Source: Alphaproteobacteria bacterium (lineage in GTDB: Bacteria; Pseudomonadota; Alphaproteobacteria; M2410). Taken from it: a DNA stretch of 38,415 bases. The translations under genes were made by a program, and so were the position numbers. This document shows positions 1 to 6,652 of the stretch, piece after piece (position 1 is the first letter of the stretch; each line of letters starts with the position of its first letter). The DNA is taken from contig JAUWTJ010000035.1 in assembly GCA_030614785.1 (NCBI GenBank), positions 1 to 38,415 of the forward strand, read 5' to 3'. Below the pieces are notes generated by a model. The model did not search any database and had not been told where the DNA came from. It was given only the letters and a program-made list of their open reading frames with translations.

Positions 1-60
1 CAGTCGAATTGGGGCGGCTCGAAATGCGTTGCATTTCAAGCGGGTTCGAATCCTCTCGGG
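1..60. repeat. 60-bp direct repeat, left copy
   Basis: Bases 1-60 are identical, base for base, to 2718-2777. The unit contains a perfect short hairpin (7-bp arms at 21-27 and 31-37, loop GTT). It ends in a T-loop-like GTTCGAATC followed by CCTCTCGGG, the 3' part of the tRNA fragment at 2638-2682. In this copy the tRNA-like end continues to GTCGCCA (68), with one extra G compared with 2672-2682. The repeat starts at the window edge, so its true left boundary is unknown. Confidence 0.9.
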
Positions 61-68
61 GGTCGCCA
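44..68 (+). other. tRNA 3'-end-like fragment (T-loop to CCA)
   Basis: This stretch reads as the last part of a tRNA: GTTCGAATC (T loop), the 3' T-stem strand CCTCT, an acceptor-like G-rich strand and CCA at 66-68. It closely matches 2659-2682, apart from one extra G. The 5' strand of the T stem is not conserved here (GCGG instead of AGAGG), so it cannot be a functional tRNA end. It is probably a duplicated attachment-site core or a tRNA-linked repeat. Confidence 0.6.
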
Positions 69-221
69 GTATCAAGAGAGTTCAGTTATTGAGTATCTTG
101 CAGGACCAGCAACGCATTCAGATTTCTTTGTGGACCTTCTCACGGAGGACCCAATGATTGGTTAGTGAAGTTGAATTTTATGCATAAAGCGCGTGTAAAT
201 TTGAGTTACACATCTTTGACT

Positions 222-1037
222 TCACCTTTGCTGCACCCGCCTGGAAGCGCTTCCAAAGAGAATAGGGTGGGGAAACTCATACCCGCTACCTTTCTTGAAG
301 GGCTTGCTGTTGGTGATCGTCGATTGCCTTATATTGTCCTGAGTTTCGTCGGGCAGGGCATTCATTTTCCCCCAGTCCCAAAACCCTTTAAGAATCGGAT
401 CGATCGAATTGGTGCGCCATGTCATGTTATGAATGGAAAGTTGAGGGTCAGATAAGCCGGCTTGCTCAAACATTGGCTCAAAAACACTACTTTGCGTTAT
501 TCCAAAAAGTGGCCCGTGTGGCAGATCAGCCATATCATGGTGGGTTGCAACGGCACCGAAGAAGGCACCCATGCTGCTCTGTTCTTGTGGTGGCCCCCAC
601 ACAGCAAATACGAATCGCCCGCCTGGTTTCAAGACCCTGGTTATTTCCCGAAAGACCTTTTCCGGTTGCGCCAGATGATGCACAACAAAATTGGCGATAA
701 CGGCATCAAATGTTGTTGCTTCGAAAGGGATGTCTTCGGCATCTGCTTGTTTGAAGTCGATCTCGGGATAGGCCCTGGTCGCAATACTCACCATTTCAGG
801 GGAAAAATCTATTCCGACGACTTCTGCGCCAGCGCGCGCCAATGTGTCTGCAACATGGCCCGGGCCGGACCCGATCTCAAGCACTTCAGTGCCACTTTTA
901 ATCTTTGCCATGTCTATCAGTAAGGGGATAGTTTCCTGTGTTATGCCTGCAAAAGTGTTCGCGTAACTCTCGGCACAACGGCCCCAGGTTTCGCGCTCAA
1001 ACTCTGTGACGATATTGGGATCAAAACTGACTTCCAT
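222..1037 (-). CDS. class I SAM-dependent methyltransferase
   Basis: This 271-residue protein is a Methyltransf_11/UbiE-like enzyme that would transfer the S-adenosylmethionine methyl group to a small molecule. Motif I is VLEIGSGPG (residues 52-60), the acidic ribose-binding end of strand 2 is VVGIDFSP (73-80), motif II/III is near ADAEDIPF (98-105), and VLKPGGRFVFAVWG follows at 135-148. The ATG at 1037 has an AGAAGGA ribosome site 7 bases upstream. The C-terminal third is variable and would set substrate choice, which cannot be predicted. It lies downstream of the cupin gene on the same strand, both divergent from the LysR gene, so the LysR protein is the likely regulator. Codon use looks more AT-rich than in the genes beyond 3.1 kb, fitting an acquired islet. 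Confidence 0.85.
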   Translation of the reverse strand: MEVSFDPNIVTEFERETWGRCAESYANTFAGITQETIPLLIDMAKIKSGTEVLEIGSGPGHVADTLARAGAEVVGIDFSPEMVSIATRAYPEIDFKQADAEDIPFEATTFDAVIANFVVHHLAQPEKVFREITRVLKPGGRFVFAVWGPPQEQSSMGAFFGAVATHHDMADLPHGPLFGITQSSVFEPMFEQAGLSDPQLSIHNMTWRTNSIDPILKGFWDWGKMNALPDETQDNIRQSTITNSKPFKKGSGYEFPHPILFGSASRRVQQR

Positions 1038-1142
1038 TTTCGTGTCCTTCTTTTTCAGTTATGGGTTCTTTTTTCAACGAGCTGGTTGATGGAAAAGATG
1101 GTGCCTTCAAAATCAGATGGGCATTGAAATTAGTGTCACCGT

Positions 1143-1499
1143 TTAGTCGTTCAGTTCGTCTTCTTTGCGTTGTTTCAGGAAATCCTCTGGTCCAAGTGGT
1201 TCAGGCACTGCAATCAAATAGACAATGCCTCCATCGACTTTGCCTTCAGCGTGGAGCGTCCGGGCTGGAACAGTGATCTTGTCGCCCGGCATAACACGGT
1301 GGCGCTTTCCTGACTCGGCATCAAAGAAGTCCGTCTGCCCTTCCATCACGTAGACGTGCACGTCTTCGGCGTGCCAGTGTACCTCTGCTGCTGTTGCCGC
1401 TTCGGCCTTGTATGTTGTGGGCCACATCCTGTTTCCTCGAATGTCGTCCAGCGCTCCGCTCAATCCATTGAAGAGCCCTCTTTCAACCCGTATTCCCAT
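1143..1499 (-). CDS. cupin-domain protein
   Basis: This small single-domain cupin has 118 residues from this start. Motif 1 carries HWHAED (H41, H43, E45) and ends at G54. Motif 2 carries PGD (71-73) and H83, giving the usual 3-His/1-Glu metal site of a beta-barrel dioxygenase, isomerase or sensor protein. The ATG at 1499 is preferred because a GGGAG ribosome site sits 7 bases upstream; an in-frame ATG at 1532 would add 11 residues and has a weaker GGAAG. No signal peptide is seen. The gene lies 105 bp upstream of the methyltransferase and diverges from the LysR gene across about 100 bp, so the three probably form one regulated unit. The substrate is unknown; a metal-dependent or purely ligand-binding role is equally possible. 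Confidence 0.75.
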   Translation of the reverse strand: MGIRVERGLFNGLSGALDDIRGNRMWPTTYKAEAATAAEVHWHAEDVHVYVMEGQTDFFDAESGKRHRVMPGDKITVPARTLHAEGKVDGGIVYLIAVPEPLGPEDFLKQRKEDELND

Positions 1500-1602
1500 T
1501 TTTGATCTCCCGATGCCTCGTAGTGACTTCATTCATCGTGCCACTTCCAGTTCGATGAAAAAAGGGTCGCAATTTCATTAGTTTCATGCAAGTATTACAC
1601 GA

Positions 1603-2502
1603 ATGGAAATTGAAACTATCGCCTTGTTCATTGATGTGGCCCGGATTGGCAGCTTTGCGGATGTCGCTCGTCGGGCAGACATTGATCCGTCACTTGTTTC
1701 GCGTCGGATCTCGAGTCTTGAAAAAGAACTCGGATTCCGACTGTTTCAAAGGACGACACGCACGATAACTCTGACCGAGGCCGGAACAGAGTTTCTTCGC
1801 CGAGTGGAAACACACGTCGCTGCGATTGCAGATGCCAGGACATTTGGCCGCGACTTGGTGGAACAGCCCACAGGACTGTTGCGGATAACGGCATCTTCGT
1901 CATTTGGCTATGAGGTTCTTACACCAGTGTTGCCAGGATTTCGGGAGCTCTACCCCAATTTACATCTGGACCTCCTGCTGACGGACCGGCGTGTTCACCT
2001 GGTCGAAGAAGGCATTGATCTTGCCATTCGCCTCGGGCGTCTTCATGACAGTCAACTGATAGCCAGGAAGCTCATGCCTATCGAATTTCGCCTTTACGCG
2101 AGCCCTGAGTATTTAGAGAAGCAAGGCAAAGTCTCCCACCCGCGTGAGATGGAAGACCGGGAGTGTCTCCTTTATCCCGGCGGCAGTTATAGTGGAAAAG
2201 TGTCACTGTCCGCACCAGGAAGAAAACGCATTGATCTCGAGCTTTCCGGAACGGTCTCTATTTCGAATGCGCTATCTATGAAACAATGCGCCATTTATGG
2301 GATGGCCCCGGCCCTTTTGCCCAACTGGATAGTGAGCTCGGAGGTTGAGGATCGGCGTCTGATCGATCTTTTTCCACATTATACTTATCGTAGCGACGAT
2401 CCGGATCCGGCCGCCTGGATGGTCTACCCCAGCCGCCAATATTTACCAGCAAAAGTTCACCAATTCATGGAGTACATAGGCCGGGAAGTTCTGCAGACCT
2501 GA
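1603..2502 (+). CDS. LysR-family transcriptional regulator
   Basis: This 299-residue protein has the typical LysR architecture. The N-terminal winged helix-turn-helix (residues 1-60) includes SFADVARRADIDPSLVSRRI and LGFRLFQRTTRTITLTEAG. The effector-binding domain runs from about residue 90 to 295, with the hallmark TGLLRITASSSFG start. LysR proteins usually control a divergent neighbour in response to a small ligand, and here the divergent neighbours are the cupin and methyltransferase genes. The 100-bp gap holds a repeated TTTCAT (1575-1589) that could be part of an operator, but this is weak. No strong ribosome site precedes the ATG. It belongs to the AT-richer islet. Confidence 0.9.
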   Translation: MEIETIALFIDVARIGSFADVARRADIDPSLVSRRISSLEKELGFRLFQRTTRTITLTEAGTEFLRRVETHVAAIADARTFGRDLVEQPTGLLRITASSSFGYEVLTPVLPGFRELYPNLHLDLLLTDRRVHLVEEGIDLAIRLGRLHDSQLIARKLMPIEFRLYASPEYLEKQGKVSHPREMEDRECLLYPGGSYSGKVSLSAPGRKRIDLELSGTVSISNALSMKQCAIYGMAPALLPNWIVSSEVEDRRLIDLFPHYTYRSDDPDPAAWMVYPSRQYLPAKVHQFMEYIGREVLQT

Positions 2503-2637
2503 GGACCTGGGTGGTTCATCAATCGGCATGTCTTTATGTGTAAACCCGTGTGTATTTACTCTCTATTAAGACTATTAGGAGTTACAATACATTGAATTCA
2601 TTGACGTATTAGGATGCATCCCCATACATCCACACTA

Positions 2638-2682
2638 TTCCTAATCTGGGGGCCAGAGGTTCGAATCCTCTCGGGGTCGCCA
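2638..2682 (+). other. tRNA-Arg(CCT) 3'-half fragment, probable att site
   Basis: The segment reads as the 3' part of a tRNA from the anticodon loop onward: loop TTCCTAA (2638-2644, anticodon CCT), 3' anticodon-stem strand TCTGG (2645-2649), a 5-nt variable loop, T stem AGAGG/CCTCT (2655-2659 and 2667-2671) around TTCGAAT, acceptor 3' strand CGGGGTC (2672-2678), G and CCA (2680-2682). The bases before 2638 do not pair with TCTGG, and no D arm or 5' acceptor strand is present, so the gene is cut at the anticodon loop. Tyrosine integrases often recombine there and leave a 3' tRNA copy at the far end of the island. The intact gene and the integrase would lie left of the window. Confidence 0.65.
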
Positions 2683-2687
2683 CTAAA

Positions 2688-2706
2688 GCATTTGCAGAGC
2701 AAATGC
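2688..2706. repeat. perfect 8-bp hairpin next to the tRNA fragment
   Basis: GCATTTGC (2688-2695) and GCAAATGC (2699-2706) are perfect inverted copies around a 3-nt loop. The hairpin starts six bases after the CCA of the tRNA fragment. Its arm is related in sequence to the hairpin in the 60-bp repeat just downstream (2738-2754), so the two look like parts of one compound repeat. Confidence 0.7.
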
Positions 2707-2717
2707 GTTCTTTGTGC

Positions 2718-2777
2718 CAGTCGAATTGGGGCGGCTCGAAATGCGTTGCATTTCAAGCGGGTTCGAATCCTCTCGGG
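2718..2777. repeat. 60-bp direct repeat, right copy
   Basis: This is identical to 1-60. It contains the same hairpin (2738-2744 and 2748-2754) and tRNA-like tail, but the tail breaks off after CTCTCGGG (2777) and runs into unrelated sequence, so this copy lacks the GTCGCCA end. Together with 1-60 it brackets the methyltransferase-cupin-LysR islet. Bases 2778-3014 show no gene. Confidence 0.9.
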
Positions 2778-3013
2778 CTCAGGGGGCCCGTGGCAGCGGG
2801 ATCTGGTGGATTGTAGCCCTGCCTGTGTCTTATAAGCATGGTATTCTCAAGGTGCGATTAATCGGGTAATGAAAATTCGATTTTAATTTTTGGATCGCGC
2901 GTGGTGGGGGAGCTGCAGCCAATACTGACTGGTTTTGGCAAATGTGCCGCACACATCAAGAAAACCGTGCGTCGCGCGGCAAATCTCTAAGGAAACCATG
3001 GCTCCGTCGTGAG

Positions 3014-3041
3014 CTTGTGCCCTGCCAGGCTCTTGTATAGT
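3014..3041 (+). promoter_or_regulatory. possible promoter of the phnA-like gene
   Basis: TATAGT (3036-3041) is close to a -10 box. CTTGTG (3014-3019) lies 16 bp upstream as a weak -35. The start codon at 3102 is about 60 bases further on. This was judged by eye only. Confidence 0.3.
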
Positions 3042-3101
3042 TTTAATGTGAAAGTTTTATGACAAACCCACGACACACCAGTGCGATACAAGGACATGAC
3101 C

Positions 3102-3311
3102 ATGGACGTAAAAGACAGTAACGGGGCGGCGCTCAGTGACGGGGATGCGGTGATGACGATCAAGGATCTCAAGGTCAAGGGAACCTCGTCGACCTTGAAG
3201 CGCGGCACGACCATCAAGAAGATCCGTCTGACGTCGAACGACGGGCAGGTCGAGTGCCGCATCGGCAAGAGCACTATTGTGCTCAAGACAGAGTTTTTGA
3301 AAAAGGCCTGA
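3102..3311 (+). CDS. PhnA-like protein, short form
   Basis: This 69-residue protein matches the C-terminal domain of the PhnA/YjdM family: VKDSNGAALSDGD, then TIKDLKVKG and KRGTTIKKIRL, ending in LKTEFLKKA. E. coli PhnA has a zinc ribbon before this domain; the zinc ribbon is missing here, as in many short alphaproteobacterial homologues. Despite the name, the family's biochemical role is not established. The ATG at 3102 is chosen because an AAGG ribosome site sits about 8 bases upstream; upstream in-frame GTG (3081) and ATG (3096) starts are less well placed. The stop overlaps the next start (TGATG at 3309-3313), so the next gene is probably translationally coupled. Confidence 0.8.
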   Translation: MDVKDSNGAALSDGDAVMTIKDLKVKGTSSTLKRGTTIKKIRLTSNDGQVECRIGKSTIVLKTEFLKKA

Positions 3312-4027
3312 TGGAAAGTTCAGCGGATGAGATCAGTAAAGATGTGACGCAGCGATTGCTGACCTGCGGGCTGGACCTGGTGCAGGTCTTTGATATCGCG
3401 CGCTACAATGATCTCATTGCAGACCATGAAACCCTTGCGCCCTTGCCGCTGTTTGGCAGGCGCGGGGCGCTGGCCTTGCTTGTTGGTAATACGAAAGCCC
3501 TGTGGCCTGTGTTTACGCAGGTTTATCACACCGATGCGGATTTGCAGATTTGTGCTGACCCTCTGGATGCCTGGGTCGGACATGTCCTGAAAGCCTGCCT
3601 GAAACATATCCCGGCAGAAAGTGTTCTACGCTTTTCACATGATCCGGGCGAAGGGCTTGTCTCGATGCTCCACCTGGCGCAGGCCAGCGGCCTGGCTCAT
3701 GTTGGTCCGGCTCACCTTGCAGTCCACCCGGAGCATGGAACCTGGATAGGGCTGCGCGGCGTCATCGTAATTGATGCGGAGCCACCGGTTTTGCCGTCGG
3801 GCTCTGTGACGCGGCCGTGCGATGGCTGCGATGCTCCGTGTGTCCTGGCTCTGGAGACGGCGCTGGCAAAGACATCGGCTTCCGAGATCGCTTCGTCGTG
3901 GCCGATCTGGGTTGCCGTCCGCGATGCCTGTCCGGTCGGCAAGGCAAGTCGCTACAGTGAGGCACAAATTTGCTATCACTACACAAAGGATCGAGCTGTG
4001 CTCCATCCCGAACCATCCAACGTCTGA
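3311..4027 (+). CDS. MMACHC/CblC-like cobalamin-processing protein with a Cys cluster
   Basis: The 238-residue protein resembles human MMACHC (CblC), which binds cobalamin and removes its upper ligand. By-eye matches are ARYNDLIADH against AWYNELLPPA, ADPLDAWVGH against TDPVDQCVAY, VHPEHGTWIGLRGVIVI (138-154) against the MMACHC IHPRFGGWFAIRGVVLL segment containing the B12-site His122 (here H139), and VRDACPVGKASRYSEAQ against YRDAVTPQERYSEEQ. The human enzyme lacks the cysteines seen here: C170, C173 and C177 (CDGCDAPC), C207 in ACPVG, and C221. The spacing C-x2-C-x3-C...CP recalls 4Fe-4S ferredoxin motifs and the B12/Fe-S enzyme QueG. It could therefore be an Fe-S-assisted cobalamin reductase or decyanase, or another B12 protein. 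The ATG overlaps the phnA-like stop. The MMACHC-fold call is fairly firm; the Fe-S role is inference. Confidence 0.7.
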   Translation: MESSADEISKDVTQRLLTCGLDLVQVFDIARYNDLIADHETLAPLPLFGRRGALALLVGNTKALWPVFTQVYHTDADLQICADPLDAWVGHVLKACLKHIPAESVLRFSHDPGEGLVSMLHLAQASGLAHVGPAHLAVHPEHGTWIGLRGVIVIDAEPPVLPSGSVTRPCDGCDAPCVLALETALAKTSASEIASSWPIWVAVRDACPVGKASRYSEAQICYHYTKDRAVLHPEPSNV

Positions 4028-4037
4028 GAGGGTTGCC

Positions 4038-4331
4038 ATGTCCAGAGTTTACGGATTTGCACAGATCACCATTCGCGATCCCGAGGGCTACAAGGCCTAT
4101 GAGGAAAACTTCATGGCCATCCTGACTGAGCATGGCGGACGGTTCATTGGCTTTGCCCAGCCGCCGGAAGTTGTCGAAGGATCGTTTGAAGCGACACGGG
4201 CTGTGCTGCTTGAGTTTGACACGCGCGGGGATTTTGACGCCTGGTACGGCTCCGACGCCTATCAAGGCATCATGAAACATCGGCTCGCCTCGTCGGAAGG
4301 AAGTGTTGTTCTGCTGAATGGAACCGGGTGA
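4038..4331 (+). CDS. DUF1330 domain protein
   Basis: This 97-residue protein has the dimeric ferredoxin-like alpha/beta-barrel (Dabb) features of DUF1330: GFAQITIRDPEGYKAYEE at the N terminus, then HGGRFIGFAQPPEVVEG, LLEFDTRGDFDAWYGSDAYQ, and a short C-terminal strand. No enzymatic function is established for the family. The ATG at 4038 follows a GAGAGGGTTGCC ribosome region. It lies 10 bp after the CblC-like gene on the same strand, so it is probably the last gene of that operon, ending at the hairpin 4342-4377. Confidence 0.8.
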   Translation: MSRVYGFAQITIRDPEGYKAYEENFMAILTEHGGRFIGFAQPPEVVEGSFEATRAVLLEFDTRGDFDAWYGSDAYQGIMKHRLASSEGSVVLLNGTG

Positions 4332-4341
4332 AGGCCACAAG

Positions 4342-4377
4342 GGGCGGTCAGCGGAGGTTTATCTCCGACAACCGCCC
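4342..4377. terminator. hairpin between converging genes
   Basis: GGGCGGT (4342-4348) pairs with ACCGCCC (4371-4377), with an inner CGGAG/CTCCG stem. It lies between the ends of the converging DUF1330 and nitronate monooxygenase genes. There is no long T run on either strand, so it may act as a bidirectional, imperfect terminator or mRNA end-stabiliser. Confidence 0.5.
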
Positions 4378-4384
4378 GTCCTGG

Positions 4385-5359
4385 TTACGCCGCGAATTTA
4401 GCCAGACGATCCCGGATAATCTCTTCAGCGCCGAACACAATGCGCTCGATGAGCTCCTTGCAGGTGGGGATGTCGTGGATGAGGCCCGCGACCATGCCGC
4501 AGCTCCAGGCGCCGGCTTCGACGGTGCCTTCCTGCATCACCTTCGGGTAAACGCCGCCGACAAGTTCCATGATATCTTTGATGTCCGTGTCGGCACCCTT
4601 TTCTGCTTCGATCGCCATAATCTTCTCTACCGCAGGATTGACGAGAACGCGTTCGGTATTGCGCAAGGGGCGCATGATGAGGCGCGTGTCGCGTTCATCT
4701 GCGGCAACCAGCGCGTCCTTGACGTTCTGGTGCACCGGCGCTTCTTGTGTTGCAATGAAACGGGTGCCCATATTGATACCTTCCGCACCCAGAGCAAGCG
4801 CTGCAACAAGGCCCTGCGCATCGCCGAAGCCGCCCGAGGCAACAATCGGAACCGTCAGTTCTTCATGGGCGCGCGGCAGCAGCACCAGTGCCGGGATGTC
4901 ATCCTCGCCGGGGTGCCCGCCGCATTCAAAGCCATCAACACTGACCGCATCACAGCCAATTTTTTCGGCCTTCACTGAATGGCGCACCGAAGTGCACTTG
5001 TGGATGACCTTGATACCGGCGTCTTTCAGCGCTGGCAGATAGGCTTCCGGGCTGCGCCCTGCAGTTTCCACGATTTTCACGCCGCCCTTGACGATGGCTT
5101 CGATATATTCGGGATAGGGCGGAGCGGAAAAGCCGGGCAGGAATGTCAGATTTACACCAATTGGTTTGTCGGTCATATCCCTGCAGCGGGCGATTTCATT
5201 GGCAAGGTCTGCCGGTGTCGGCTGCGTCAGGGCTGTAATAATACCAAGGCCGCCGGCGTTCGAGACGGCGGCTGCCATTTCAGCCAGGCCAACAAAGTGC
5301 ATGCCGCCCTGGATGACAGGGTGTTCAATGCCGAAGAGTTCTGTGATTTTTGTTTTCAT
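4385..5359 (-). CDS. nitronate monooxygenase / 2-nitropropane dioxygenase family flavoenzyme
   Basis: This 324-residue FMN TIM-barrel of the NMO family also resembles FabK. The N-terminal HPVIQGGMHFVG (13-24) and NAGGLGII (34-41), the GFECGGHPGEDD segment (143-154) with the active-site His149, the phosphate-binding VASGGFGD (173-180) and GAEGINMGTRF (191-201) are all present. The enzymes oxidise alkyl nitronates, but many relatives are reductases in ring or acyl-CoA catabolism, so the substrate is open. The ATG at 5359 has GGGAG 6 bases upstream. It diverges from the LLM flavoenzyme gene at 5587, which suggests shared control; a perfect inverted repeat lies in its leader (5379-5403). Confidence 0.85.
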   Translation of the reverse strand: MKTKITELFGIEHPVIQGGMHFVGLAEMAAAVSNAGGLGIITALTQPTPADLANEIARCRDMTDKPIGVNLTFLPGFSAPPYPEYIEAIVKGGVKIVETAGRSPEAYLPALKDAGIKVIHKCTSVRHSVKAEKIGCDAVSVDGFECGGHPGEDDIPALVLLPRAHEELTVPIVASGGFGDAQGLVAALALGAEGINMGTRFIATQEAPVHQNVKDALVAADERDTRLIMRPLRNTERVLVNPAVEKIMAIEAEKGADTDIKDIMELVGGVYPKVMQEGTVEAGAWSCGMVAGLIHDIPTCKELIERIVFGAEEIIRDRLAKFAA

Positions 5360-5378
5360 TGTCTTCTCCCGATATGTG

Positions 5379-5403
5379 AAATCCGCTCGGTGGCGGCGGA
5401 TTT
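5379..5403. promoter_or_regulatory. perfect 8-bp inverted repeat in divergent promoter region
   Basis: AAATCCGC (5379-5386) and GCGGATTT (5396-5403) are perfect inverted copies separated by 9 bp. They lie 20 bp upstream of the flavoenzyme start, inside the 227-bp gap to the divergent LLM gene. The size and symmetry fit a dimeric repressor operator, but it could equally be a leader hairpin. Confidence 0.35.
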
Positions 5404-5586
5404 TCCTGCGAGGCCCAGGGCCTTCTGTTGTTGTCTTGTCCTGCTAACCCGCGCAGCATAACCCGGAGAAGTCGTTTCAGATAGGGCTTTGTTGAGGCCG
5501 GCTGAGCTTTGGCAGGAATAGGTCTTTCAATGGCTTATGCCGGTGTCTACACTCCCTGGAAAAGACCGATAAGAGGATGCGATGCC

Positions 5587-6618
5587 ATGAAAGTTTCAAT
5601 ATCTGTAGGCGGTTATGCGGGCGTTGACCCGGCAGGGATCACCGAATTTGTTCAGGCGGCCGAGAAGCTGGGCGTCGATACGGTTTGGACCGCCGAGGCC
5701 TGGGGGCAGGACGCGATCACGCCGCTTGCCTTCCTTGCGGGCCAGACGTCGAAGATCAAGCTTGGCACCGGCATCATGCAAATCTCCGCGCGTGCGCCAT
5801 CGATGACGGCGATGACCGCGATGTCGCTTAACAAACTCTCCGGCGGGCGCTTTGTCCTCGGGCTCGGAGCAAGCGGGCCGCAGGTCGTCGAAGGGCTTCA
5901 CGGCGTGGCGTATGAAGGCCCGCTGACGCGGCTACGCGAGACCGTCGAGATTGTCCGGATGGCGTTTCGCGGCGAGAAACTCAAGTATGATGGCAAGTAT
6001 CATGTGCTGCCGCGCCCGGGCGGTGAAGGCAAGGCGATCCGGATTGATCAACCGCCTGTCAATATCCCGATCTTTCTGGCGACGCTTGGACCGAAGTCGC
6101 TGGAATATACCGGGGCGGCGGCGGACGGTTGGCTCGGCACCTCGTTTTCTCCGGACCATGCGGGCGCACATCTTGATCACATCAGACAAGGCGCTGAAGC
6201 GGCGGGGCGCCCGATGTCTGCCATTGATCTCCATGTGGCCTGCGGCGTGGCCATTGGCGATAATGTGCGTGAGCTGATTGATGCGCGCAAGCCGCAGGTC
6301 GCCTTTTCCATGGGCGCCATGGGCTCCGCCAAAACGAACTTTTACAATGAGGCCTTCCAGAGAGCCGGCTATCAGGATGATGCGCTGGCCATTCAGAAAC
6401 TATGGATTGACGGCAAGAGACAAGAGGCCGCCGAGCGTGTGCCCGATGAAATGGTGACGCAGTTTGGCGCGGTCGGTACCGAGGATATGGTGCGCGAGCG
6501 GTTTGCAAAATACAAAGAAGTCGGCATCTCGACGCTCAGCCTTGGTATGGGCGGCGGCTCGCACCGGGACCGTATGGCCGAACTTGAGCGGATCGTTGAT
6601 CTGGCACAATCGGTGTAG
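5587..6618 (+). CDS. LLM-class (luciferase-like) flavin-dependent oxidoreductase
   Basis: This 343-residue protein is a bacterial-luciferase-like TIM barrel. It opens with MKVSISVGGYAG, then LGVDTVWTAEAWGQDAITPL (28-47), KLGTGIMQISARAPSMTAM (58-76) and GRFVLGLGASGPQVVEG (87-103). These match the F420/FMN oxidoreductase branch that includes methylene-H4MPT reductase and F420-dependent enzymes. Whether it uses F420 or FMN cannot be told from sequence. The ATG at 5587 is chosen because the protein start aligns with the family; the upstream in-frame TTG at 5509 adds 26 unrelated residues. An AGAGGA lies 9 bases upstream. The P450 gene begins 34 bp downstream on the same strand, so the two are likely co-transcribed and act on related substrates. 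Confidence 0.85.
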   Translation: MKVSISVGGYAGVDPAGITEFVQAAEKLGVDTVWTAEAWGQDAITPLAFLAGQTSKIKLGTGIMQISARAPSMTAMTAMSLNKLSGGRFVLGLGASGPQVVEGLHGVAYEGPLTRLRETVEIVRMAFRGEKLKYDGKYHVLPRPGGEGKAIRIDQPPVNIPIFLATLGPKSLEYTGAAADGWLGTSFSPDHAGAHLDHIRQGAEAAGRPMSAIDLHVACGVAIGDNVRELIDARKPQVAFSMGAMGSAKTNFYNEAFQRAGYQDDALAIQKLWIDGKRQEAAERVPDEMVTQFGAVGTEDMVRERFAKYKEVGISTLSLGMGGGSHRDRMAELERIVDLAQSV

Positions 6619-6652
6619 CAGACGATTTAACAGGTAATTCAGGGAGAACGAC

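Noticed and set aside
2614-2835. A 73-codon plus-strand open frame over the tRNA fragment and 60-bp repeat
   Set aside because: Its translation reflects repeat sequence (EVRILSGS repeated from the tRNA T-arm). There is no ribosome site and no family match.
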